From IMG/VR virus record IMGVR_UViG_3300032180_000025, positions 1-34,156 of that record: a DNA stretch of 34,156 nt; one strand, written 5' to 3'. This DNA comes from a virus. This document shows positions 28,419 through 34,156 of this stretch, piece after piece. The notes beneath the pieces are model-generated. The model did no database searches. It worked only from the letters and a program-made list of their open reading frames with translations, and was not told the DNA's origin. A program made the position numbers and the translations under genes. How positions within the stretch are numbered: position 1 is the first letter of the stretch; every line of letters starts with the position of its first letter.

Positions 28419-28651
28419 GCGATCTGTCAATTCATCACACCGGGAATCTGCCCTGGTTGGCGGAGGACATCCGCGCAATCGTCAATATGGCTCCTCCTGA
28501 CATCAGTGTTGCCCAGACAGACATGGGGTCCTACAGAATCACCCGGCGGTATACCAGTCAAAGAGGCTTCGTCGAGGCTGTTCGATTCCTGAACAAAGCT
28601 GCTCCTCCAGAAATGTGGCTGGAAGCCTTCGCGGATCTATACCATGACTAA
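28415..28651 (+). CDS. LHSL-type small protein, divergent, after the polymerase
   Basis: Seventy-eight residues. LAEDIRAIVNMAPPDISVAQ is the first helix and strand, GSYRITRRYTSQRGFVEAVR the middle, and PEMWLEAFADLYHD the Trp helix. The layout is as in the leftward-arm members, with NMAPPDI replacing LHSLxA. It overlaps the nuclease gene by eight bases. Confidence 0.6.
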   Translation: MSDLSIHHTGNLPWLAEDIRAIVNMAPPDISVAQTDMGSYRITRRYTSQRGFVEAVRFLNKAAPPEMWLEAFADLYHD

Positions 28652-29303
28652 CCTCATCGCCTGGAGTTTCTCCCGCCTCGAATCCTTCGAGACCTGTCCC
28701 AAGAAGCATTGGCACATCTCCGTCCGCAAGGATGTTGTAGACCCGCCGAACGAGCACACGATCTACGGCGACGAGACGCATAAGTCGTTTGCCAAGTTCC
28801 TGACCAAGGGCACGCCGCTTCCCATCTCGATCCGGCACTACACGCCACTGCTCTCGAAGTTCAGGAACGCTCCGGGCGAGCATATCGTAGAGCAACAGGT
28901 CGCGATCAACGCAAATTATGCGCAGACCGGTTGGTTTGACAAGGACGTATACCTGCGTGTGATCTCGGACCTCACCATCATGGTGCCGCCCCGGGCGATC
29001 ATGATTGACTGGAAAACCGGGAAGCCCAAGAAAGATTTCACGCAGCTGCGTGTTGCTGCTGCGACGATGTTCATGATCGCACCCGAGCTGGAGACCATCT
29101 CCATGTCATTTGTGTGGCTCAAGAACAAAACAGTTGACACTGACACGATGACGCGCGACGAGATGCCCGATGTGTGGGCAGCGCTGCATCCGCGCCTCGT
29201 GGCGTATCAGGCTGCGTTTGACAACGAAGCGTTCCCAGCCCGCCAGGGATTCCATTGTCGGTACTGCCCTGTGAAGGCGTGCCCCTACAACGAGAAGAAA
29301 TGA
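28644..29303 (+). CDS. PD-(D/E)XK nuclease of the Cas4/RecB type with iron-sulphur Cys set
   Basis: 219 residues. The N-terminal SFSRLESFETCPKKH (8-22) is the usual start of RecB-family nucleases. SDLTIM (about 108-113) and MIDWKTGK (about 120-127) give the catalytic D and D-x-K residues. C18 with C205, C208 and C213 (HCRYCPVKACPY) is the one-plus-three Cys arrangement of Cas4 and AddB that holds a 4Fe-4S cluster. It would process DNA ends in replication, recombination or packaging. Confidence 0.85.
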   Translation: MTNLIAWSFSRLESFETCPKKHWHISVRKDVVDPPNEHTIYGDETHKSFAKFLTKGTPLPISIRHYTPLLSKFRNAPGEHIVEQQVAINANYAQTGWFDKDVYLRVISDLTIMVPPRAIMIDWKTGKPKKDFTQLRVAAATMFMIAPELETISMSFVWLKNKTVDTDTMTRDEMPDVWAALHPRLVAYQAAFDNEAFPARQGFHCRYCPVKACPYNEKK

Positions 29304-29485
29304 TGAACGAGTACATACGCAAGCTTGCAGATGAGCAGTCGCGTATCAGGCTCGCGAAAAGAAAAGCGCTGATAAAGAAGGCGACCAGTTTGAAGCGCAC
29401 ACCCTCACGTGGTGAGGAGAGAAAGAAGCAGACAGACGAGATCGCTGACTTCCTGAAGCGCAACCCCAAAGGTTGCTGGTCCTAA
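29300..29485 (+). CDS. Small basic helical protein
   Basis: Sixty-one residues (ATG 29300; ATG 29303 is also possible). Highly charged throughout (RIRLAKRKALIKKATSLKR, then EERKKQTDEIADFLKR), so it may bind nucleic acid. It starts on the nuclease stop codon. Confidence 0.55.
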   Translation: MMNEYIRKLADEQSRIRLAKRKALIKKATSLKRTPSRGEERKKQTDEIADFLKRNPKGCWS

Positions 29486-29500
29486 TCTACGAGAAACAAC

Positions 29501-29830
29501 ATGGTCACAAACCCGCAAACAGTCTCCTGGGCCAACGCAACCCAGGCCACAGATCAGAACGGCAACATCGTTTCGTGGAATGCCACGTCCGATATGGCCG
29601 GTGTCGAGATCGCATTCGATGGGCAGGCAGCTGTGTCTGTACCCGCATCGTCCGCGATCACGTCAGTGACATTGAAGAGCGTCGCAGGATACTCTGCGCT
29701 CCCGGCCGGTCAGCACACGTTGACAGTGTCCGATGTCACCAAGGAGGGTGCTGTATCCGCTCCGTCCCAGACGGTCACGTTTCTCATTGCGCTGGTCCCC
29801 ATGGCTCCGACGAATATTCAGCTGGCTTGA
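29501..29830 (+). CDS. Small Ig/FN3-like protein, paralogue of the one at 18571
   Basis: 109 residues: SWANATQATDQNGN, VEIAFDGQAAVSVP, LPAGQHTLTVSDVTKEG and PSQTVTFLIALVP are strands of an Ig-like sandwich, with a final APTNIQLA as in FN3 boundaries. The same order of features in the 18571 gene indicates a duplication far apart in the same arm. No signal peptide or membrane segment is present. Confidence 0.6.
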   Translation: MVTNPQTVSWANATQATDQNGNIVSWNATSDMAGVEIAFDGQAAVSVPASSAITSVTLKSVAGYSALPAGQHTLTVSDVTKEGAVSAPSQTVTFLIALVPMAPTNIQLA

Positions 29831-29878
29831 GGGACTGTTCAACAGAACCGGCACGATCGAGAAGCTGTCGAGGCTGAC

Positions 29879-30106
29879 ATGAAGAAACGCCCACCGGTCA
29901 AACGACGGATACGTGTCACAAAGACGCGGCAGTTGTATGACACGACATGGATACCGGTGGGCGAGTACGAAGTTGACATCTGCTGCGGCTGTGGTTTGAA
30001 ACATCGTGTAGTGTACCGGTGGAACCAGCGGCGACGACGGTTGGAGGAACGGTGGATTGTTTTGAACAAGCCTAAAGTATCCGTTCCACACAAGAGACCA
30101 CGATGA
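29879..30106 (+). CDS. Small basic protein with CCxC motif
   Basis: Seventy-five residues. VGEYEVDICCGCGLKHRVVY (27-46) has C35, C36, C38 and H42, a compact metal-binding candidate of a type common in phage genomes next to replication genes. Both ends are very basic (MKKRPPVKRRIRVTKTR and VSVPHKRPR). It overlaps the next gene by four bases. Confidence 0.65.
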   Translation: MKKRPPVKRRIRVTKTRQLYDTTWIPVGEYEVDICCGCGLKHRVVYRWNQRRRRLEERWIVLNKPKVSVPHKRPR

Positions 30107-30405
30107 AAGCCAACACCAAGCCCAAGACGCTCGCCGATTGGCGGGCAAACAATGTCGAAGAAGTGATTGTTCCGAACAAGATCAAGGCCCGCTTCGCAGC
30201 GATGCTGAAGATCGGTCCGGAAGAGTACGATACCAACGCGGACTTCGCTAACGCGGCGGGAATCGCGGTCAACAAACTCAAGGACTACCGCGAACAGTTC
30301 AAGCAGCACGTTGTCTACTCGAAGCTGGGTGGGCGCGAGGGGACTGTGTACTGGTTCGCTGACCCGAAGGTGGCTGAGAAAGCGCGCGGGGGTAAGGCAT
30401 CATGA
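30103..30405 (+). CDS. Putative small helix-turn-helix protein
   Basis: 100 residues. TNADFANAAGIAVNKLKDYR (about 46-65) looks like a helix-turn-helix in which the second helix reads the DNA, followed by a short wing (KQHVVYSKLGGREGTVYWF). The N-terminus is basic. It is directly coupled to the phosphoesterase (ATGA), so it may guide that enzyme to DNA. This is inference. Confidence 0.55.
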   Translation: MKANTKPKTLADWRANNVEEVIVPNKIKARFAAMLKIGPEEYDTNADFANAAGIAVNKLKDYREQFKQHVVYSKLGGREGTVYWFADPKVAEKARGGKAS

Positions 30406-31484
30406 GCAAGACACTCAACGACTGGAAAGTCAAAGCCGACCCAAAAACCGTCATCGGCAAGTTGAAAGACGAACTGAAGGATGCACGCACTGAGGCGGAT
30501 ATCTCAGGACAGATCCGTGAATGGATCGGTACTGCCAAGCTCGGGATCTCCGAGTTGGATCCGCCGAAGTGGATGACTCAGGCGAAGGAAGCCAAGTCAC
30601 CGGGCACGCCGCATCTGACATTGTCAGACCTGCACTGGGGCGAGCATGTCGATCCGAAGCAGATGGACGGTATCAACTCGTTCAACCTCGCGATTGCCCG
30701 GCGTCGGCTGCGTACCGTCGTGGAGAGCACTGTAGCACTGGCGCGGGTACTCGATCCCCAGATGCGGTACCCCGGCATCATCTGTGCACTCGGTGGCGAC
30801 ATGATCTCGGGTGATATCCACGAGGAGCTTGCCCGGACCAACGAGCTGGAAAGCATCCCCACTGTACTGGATCTGTACAAGCATCTTGTCCCGGCGATCG
30901 GACTGCTGGCTGATGCATTCGGTGCTGTTGTGTTACCATGTGTGACAGGTAACCACGACCGCAACGGCAAGAAGATCCAGGCGAAGAACCGTCATCACAC
31001 CAGTTACAGCTGGATGCTGTATCAGTTTCTGGCGGAGCGCTTCGCAGAAGACAAGCGCGTCACGTTCTATGTTCCCGATGGATCCGACGCCCGGTACCGC
31101 TCCTATGATCTGCGTTATCTGCTAACACATGGTGACCAGTTCAAGGCCGGTGACTCGATCATCGGACCCATCGGGCCGATCCTGCGTGGTGAGCAGAAGA
31201 AGCTCGCAGCCCGCCAAGCGGTCGGGCAGGACTACGATGTCATGGTGTTCGGGCACTGGCATCGCCGGCTGTTGGATTCCCGTCTGCGTGGTAACGCGTC
31301 ACTCAAGGGGCATGACGAGTGGACCATGCAGAACAACTTCAAGCCCGAGCCCCCCTCTCAGAATTTCTGGATCACGCACCCGGATCATGGAATCATCTGG
31401 GACACGCCCGTGTACTGCGAAGCGCGTACCAAGATGTCGAAGACTGCATGGGTGTCCATCCCAAAGAAGGTAACCAGCACATGA
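30402..31484 (+). CDS. Calcineurin-like metallophosphoesterase
   Basis: 360 residues with every motif of the fold: LSDLHWG (about 73-79), GGDMISGD (about 131-138), GNHDRN (about 184-189), THGDQ (about 243-247) and GHWH (about 284-287). These bind two metals. The family includes DNA nucleases (SbcD/Mre11) and nucleotide or protein phosphatases. Position among DNA enzymes favours action on nucleic acid, but no SbcC-type ATPase is visible. The first 70 residues are a separate helical region. Confidence 0.85.
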   Translation: MSKTLNDWKVKADPKTVIGKLKDELKDARTEADISGQIREWIGTAKLGISELDPPKWMTQAKEAKSPGTPHLTLSDLHWGEHVDPKQMDGINSFNLAIARRRLRTVVESTVALARVLDPQMRYPGIICALGGDMISGDIHEELARTNELESIPTVLDLYKHLVPAIGLLADAFGAVVLPCVTGNHDRNGKKIQAKNRHHTSYSWMLYQFLAERFAEDKRVTFYVPDGSDARYRSYDLRYLLTHGDQFKAGDSIIGPIGPILRGEQKKLAARQAVGQDYDVMVFGHWHRRLLDSRLRGNASLKGHDEWTMQNNFKPEPPSQNFWITHPDHGIIWDTPVYCEARTKMSKTAWVSIPKKVTST

Positions 31485-31720
31485 GCCCTGTTATTGTTAT
31501 GATTGTGTTTATCCTCCACGGTAAGACGATCGGCGCCAAGCTCGTCGGGTCGGTGAATACCGTGGCGGATTGTCAGACAGCTGCGGCGAAGATCATCGCT
31601 GACAAAGATGGCCAAGAACCGACTGGGCCGGACGGACTACAAGCGACGCCGTTCCCGGTGTGTATCGATACGCACCCGATGATCGCGACTCTGGCCGACA
31701 GCCCGAGAGTTGCGTCATGA
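31481..31720 (+). CDS. Small protein with N-terminal hydrophobic segment
   Basis: Seventy-nine residues. SPVIVMIVFILHGKTIGAK could be a signal or short membrane anchor, followed by a helix (TVADCQTAAAKIIADK) and a second Cys (FPVCIDTHP), so an exported, disulphide-bonded peptide is possible. It starts on the previous stop. Confidence 0.5.
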   Translation: MSPVIVMIVFILHGKTIGAKLVGSVNTVADCQTAAAKIIADKDGQEPTGPDGLQATPFPVCIDTHPMIATLADSPRVAS

Positions 31721-32367
31721 GCGTAGAAAATCCACGGAACGAGCTGGTGCCGGATGACGGACCACCGGAATACAACCCCGCCGAAGTGTTGCCGACAGCC
31801 GCTGAGCACTACAAGGCCAACGAGGCTGAGCTGTACATCGAGACTGCAGGGGGCAAGAAGTTCTACATCGACCGGCCCGAGTTCGATATCAGCGACATCA
31901 TCCATGCCCTGGCGCATCAGTGCCGGTACACCGGTCACAGCAAGGCGTTCTATTCTGTGGCCGAACATTCATTGTTGGTTTCGCGGATCGTCGAAGACCT
32001 GGGCCTGGGTGATCCTTTCGAGGGTCTGATGCATGACGCGGCTGAGGCGTATCTGTCGGACATCGCCGCTCCCTGGAAGGCATTGCTGCCCGACTACAAG
32101 AAGCTCGAAGCCCGCATCGAGGCTCCGTTGCGTGAGTGGGCCGGGGTTCCTGCAGTGATGTCTGAAGGCATCAAGCGCGCGGATTGGCTGGCCCTGTTCA
32201 TAGAGGCCAAGATACTGATGCCGAGTCAGGCGGCTGAGTGGATCGCTCCCGAAGGAATCAAAGAGCAGGCGGCGGATCTGCACTACGAGATCCGATGTTT
32301 TCTTCCGCACTTCGCGAAGATACAGTTCAAACATCGCTACAATGATCTCGCTACTCGATCTCGTTAA
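31717..32367 (+). CDS. HD-domain phosphohydrolase
   Basis: 216 residues from ATG 31717. H of CRYTGHSKAFYSVAEHS (about 69-85), HD of LMHDAAEAYLSDI (about 104-116) and a later D (KRADWLALF) make up the H...HD...D metal site. Similar phage proteins (YfbR/5'-nucleotidase-like) hydrolyse deoxynucleotide monophosphates. It would adjust nucleotide pools along with the MazZ-like gene nearby. There is a disordered acidic N-terminus of about 30 residues. Confidence 0.82.
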   Translation: MSVENPRNELVPDDGPPEYNPAEVLPTAAEHYKANEAELYIETAGGKKFYIDRPEFDISDIIHALAHQCRYTGHSKAFYSVAEHSLLVSRIVEDLGLGDPFEGLMHDAAEAYLSDIAAPWKALLPDYKKLEARIEAPLREWAGVPAVMSEGIKRADWLALFIEAKILMPSQAAEWIAPEGIKEQAADLHYEIRCFLPHFAKIQFKHRYNDLATRSR

Positions 32368-32620
32368 CGCGACATTCGAGACGTTCGGCGCGTGGGCCGC
32401 CTGGATGAATGTCAGGCAGCTCCGGCGTGACAGGGAAGTCAAAGGCGTTATCTGGCAATTCACAGTCGTGTACCAGCTGTGGGGTGTCTGGAATATCTGG
32501 TACTACTACGGTCTGCAGCAGTGGTTCTCGTGGACAGCTGGTATGGTGCTGTTTGCGGGGAACACGGCCTGGATCATAACAATGGCGAGAATTTTACGTG
32601 AGCGCTCTAGCAAAAATTGA
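32342..32620 (+). CDS. Small multi-spanning membrane protein
   Basis: Ninety-two residues with three probable membrane helices: LVNATFETFGAWAAWMNVR, WQFTVVYQLWGVWNIWYYYG and WTAGMVLFAGNTAWIITMAR. The pattern resembles half-transporter or SemiSWEET-sized proteins, but no signature is seen. It begins inside the HD gene (26-base overlap). Confidence 0.6.
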   Translation: MISLLDLVNATFETFGAWAAWMNVRQLRRDREVKGVIWQFTVVYQLWGVWNIWYYYGLQQWFSWTAGMVLFAGNTAWIITMARILRERSSKN

Positions 32621-33383
32621 TCTCAGTTGCATCTGGTGCGGTGTCGAGCGTACTTCGCAAGAGATTATGGATGGTGGATGCAACAACTGCGGCAATTCGC
32701 AGTCAGGCATTGAGGAGCTTCAAGAGATGGCTACCAAAAGAAGATGTGACAAGTGTTTCGGCCCGACCGAGTTAACGGGCAATCTGTGTTTCTGCGCGGA
32801 TCAGAACTGCTACTATCATTTACGTTCGCTTGATGGGAACGCGACGCGGAGCATGGGCGGAGTAACTCTGCATCGCTTCGCGCCAGTCAAGAGTGGCGGT
32901 CACGTCGGGCTTCCCGATGATGACGCAGCCCGTAAGGCATTGCCGATCTTCGACGGCGTACTGATGTACTTCCCGGATGCCATCGCTGCCATTGCTGAAG
33001 TCTCCCGGATCGGCAACGAGCAACACAACTCGGGCGAGCCGCTGCACTGGGCTCGCGGCAAGTCCATGGACCAATATAACACGGCGATCCGTCACATGAT
33101 GGACCACCGCATGGGCAAGCGTTACAATGGAAAAGCCCGTCATCTGGCCAATGCAGCATGGCGGATACTCGCCGCGTTGCAACTGGACATTGAGGCTGAA
33201 CGAGATGACACCCGAAGGAAGAGTCAAGACACTTGTAGACAAGCTACTGAACCTGCACCAAGCGTACTACCTGAAACCAGTGCAGAACGGGCTGGGTTCA
33301 CCCGCGCTCGATTACCACGGAAGCCACAAGGGTCTGGCCTTCGTCATCGAAACAAAGGCTCCCGGAAAAGAACCCACCGATAG
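32598..33383 (+). CDS. MazZ-like dATP/dGTP diphosphohydrolase with N-terminal zinc ribbon
   Basis: 261 residues from GTG 32598. Residues 11-75 hold Cys pairs (CIWC, CNNC, CDKC, CFC), a zinc ribbon. From about 113, PIFDGVLMYFPDAIAAIAEV, then GNEQHNSGEPLHWARGKSMD and RHLANAAWRILAALQLDIE match the DUF5664/MazZ pattern, which splits dATP or dGTP to the monophosphate. The domain ends at about 202. The last 60 residues lie in a frame that overlaps the next gene by 179 bases, so the tail is Arg/Ser/Pro-rich. No PurZ gene is seen in the window. Confidence 0.7.
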   Translation: MSALAKIDLSCIWCGVERTSQEIMDGGCNNCGNSQSGIEELQEMATKRRCDKCFGPTELTGNLCFCADQNCYYHLRSLDGNATRSMGGVTLHRFAPVKSGGHVGLPDDDAARKALPIFDGVLMYFPDAIAAIAEVSRIGNEQHNSGEPLHWARGKSMDQYNTAIRHMMDHRMGKRYNGKARHLANAAWRILAALQLDIEAERDDTRRKSQDTCRQATEPAPSVLPETSAERAGFTRARLPRKPQGSGLRHRNKGSRKRTHR

Positions 33384-33555
33384 ACAATGGGCCACGATGC
33401 GCCGGATCGCGAAGTCCGGTGCATCATGCTTCGTGATCGATGGGAAGGGTCCGGATCTGTTTGATCTGAAAGTGTGGCTTGAGCAACCTTGCACGAGCTA
33501 CTGGTCTACAACAGTTCACAGGATATTTGACAATGAGCGACTGGCAGGCACATAG
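33205..33555 (+). CDS. VRR-NUC-type nuclease
   Basis: 116 residues from ATG 33205, GAGG nine bases upstream. TPEGRVKTLVDKLLN, GLGSPALDYHG, FVIETKAPGKEPTDRQ and GASCFVIDG are the ordered features of small stand-alone VRR-NUC proteins, with catalytic D, E-x-K. Phage members cut DNA junctions or single strands. It is well supported although it overlaps the end of the previous gene. Its stop is followed closely by the next gene. Confidence 0.85.
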   Translation: MTPEGRVKTLVDKLLNLHQAYYLKPVQNGLGSPALDYHGSHKGLAFVIETKAPGKEPTDRQWATMRRIAKSGASCFVIDGKGPDLFDLKVWLEQPCTSYWSTTVHRIFDNERLAGT

Positions 33556-33931
33556 CGGAATGTCAATCGAGCAGCTCGAAAAATTTCTGGAGAAATTCGG
33601 GGACCAGCTTGACGACGTAACACGGACATCGATGCTCTCTGACTTGATGAAAGCAAAGGCAACTCCTCCACAGGAACCGTTTGATCCGTTTATCGCTGCG
33701 ACGACAAGTGCAGTCAGCTGCACGTTTGACTGGAACAAAATGCCCGCTGACACGCAGACTTTCGGTGCATGGAGCAAACAGTATATCGAAGGCATGGACG
33801 CTATCAAGACAGTCATGGAGTTTCTCCAGGCGCAGGAAGGTATGGATCTCTTCAGTACCAACCGTGCGGCCAAGCAGCTCTATCAGGCGATCATCCGCAC
33901 AGGTATCGAAAAAGTTATTCTCAACAGGTGA
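33533..33931 (+). CDS. Helical protein of unknown function
   Basis: 132 residues from ATG 33533. A helical N-terminus (SIEQLEKFLEKFGDQLDDVT) is followed by a Pro-rich loop (PPQEPFDPFIA), then helices (AIKTVMEFLQAQEGMDLF and on). It lies between two nucleases and may be an accessory factor. No family recognised. Confidence 0.6.
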   Translation: MSDWQAHSGMSIEQLEKFLEKFGDQLDDVTRTSMLSDLMKAKATPPQEPFDPFIAATTSAVSCTFDWNKMPADTQTFGAWSKQYIEGMDAIKTVMEFLQAQEGMDLFSTNRAAKQLYQAIIRTGIEKVILNR

Positions 33932-33934
33932 AGC

Positions 33935-34156
33935 ATGAAACGAGTGATGGTTGATATCGAAACTCTCTCCACACGGAAAGACGCTGCTGTGCTGTCCATC
34001 GGCGCGGTTATGTTTGATGATACGCAGATCCTCGACTCTGCCGGGTACGCGATCGATATGCGCAAGATGACCGGCCACATTGACCCGAGCACAGTGAAAT
34101 GGTGGCTGGAGCAGAGCGACACAGCCCGTGCGTACTCGTTCAGCGGGACTGAAAAA
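33935..34156 (+). CDS. DEDD-type 3'-5' exonuclease, N-terminal part (cut by window edge)
   Basis: Seventy-four residues up to the window edge. VMVDIETLSTRKDAAVLSIG then AVMFD is the first exonuclease motif, with D7 and E9 as metal ligands. STVKWWLEQSDTAR matches the segment that follows it in phage and RecE-type single-domain exonucleases (D-P-S-T-V-x-W-W). The rest of the gene, including motifs II and III, is beyond the edge. AGGTG lies a few bases before the ATG. Confidence 0.8.
   Translation, partial: MKRVMVDIETLSTRKDAAVLSIGAVMFDDTQILDSAGYAIDMRKMTGHIDPSTVKWWLEQSDTARAYSFSGTEK

Noticed and set aside
1-34156. CRISPR array, insertion sequence or integrase with attachment sites
   Set aside because: No regularly spaced repeats, no transposase, no integrase motif and no terminal inverted repeats were seen.

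Overview
The window is about 34 kb of a tailed double-stranded DNA bacteriophage, probably virulent. It carries head and packaging genes on one arm, its own family A DNA polymerase and nucleotide and nuclease enzymes on the other, tightly packed overlapping genes with Shine-Dalgarno sites, and no integrase. GC content is high and most genes use AGGAG-type sites, which suggests a GC-rich Gram-negative host, but the host cannot be named from this sequence. No tail gene lies in the window, so the morphotype is not settled.

Layout. From 1 to 11366 all genes run leftward. In transcription order from 11366 they are: about ten small genes; a ribbon-helix-helix regulator; small genes and a probable small terminase; the large terminase; the portal; three small genes; the scaffold; and the major capsid protein, which is cut by the left edge. 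From 11897 to the right edge all genes run rightward. The two arms diverge from a roughly 0.5 kb control region (11367-11896) that holds a good sigma70-type promoter for the leftward arm and a 14-bp site also found at the promoter of the RHH gene.

The rightward arm starts with one or two small genes bracketed by GC-rich hairpins. A 0.4 kb non-coding stretch with iteron-like repeats (12734-13146) follows and is the best origin or operator candidate. Next come a dense block of small genes (13.1-18.3 kb), a membrane and Ig-like block (18.3-20.3 kb), a MoxR ATPase / helical protein / HExxH-VWA protein module (21.5-25.2 kb), and a DNA-metabolism block (26.3-34.2 kb). The last block holds family A DNA polymerase, a Cas4/RecB-like nuclease with a probable iron-sulphur cluster, a metallophosphoesterase, an HD hydrolase, a zinc-ribbon dATP/dGTP-diphosphohydrolase-like protein, a VRR-NUC nuclease and a DEDD exonuclease cut by the right edge.

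The most unusual feature is a large set of divergent small paralogues, about 23-24 genes of 65-120 residues on both arms. They share an N-terminal helix of the type LPxAVxNLLALHSLxA, a beta-rich middle and a C-terminal helix starting with Trp (WxxAIxRL). In the text below this is called the LHSL family. I know no function for it. A second unusual feature is a series of long-armed nested inverted repeats between the rightward genes (12.06, 12.67, 13.56, 15.01, 15.11 and 15.62 kb) that look like structured RNA elements or processing signals.
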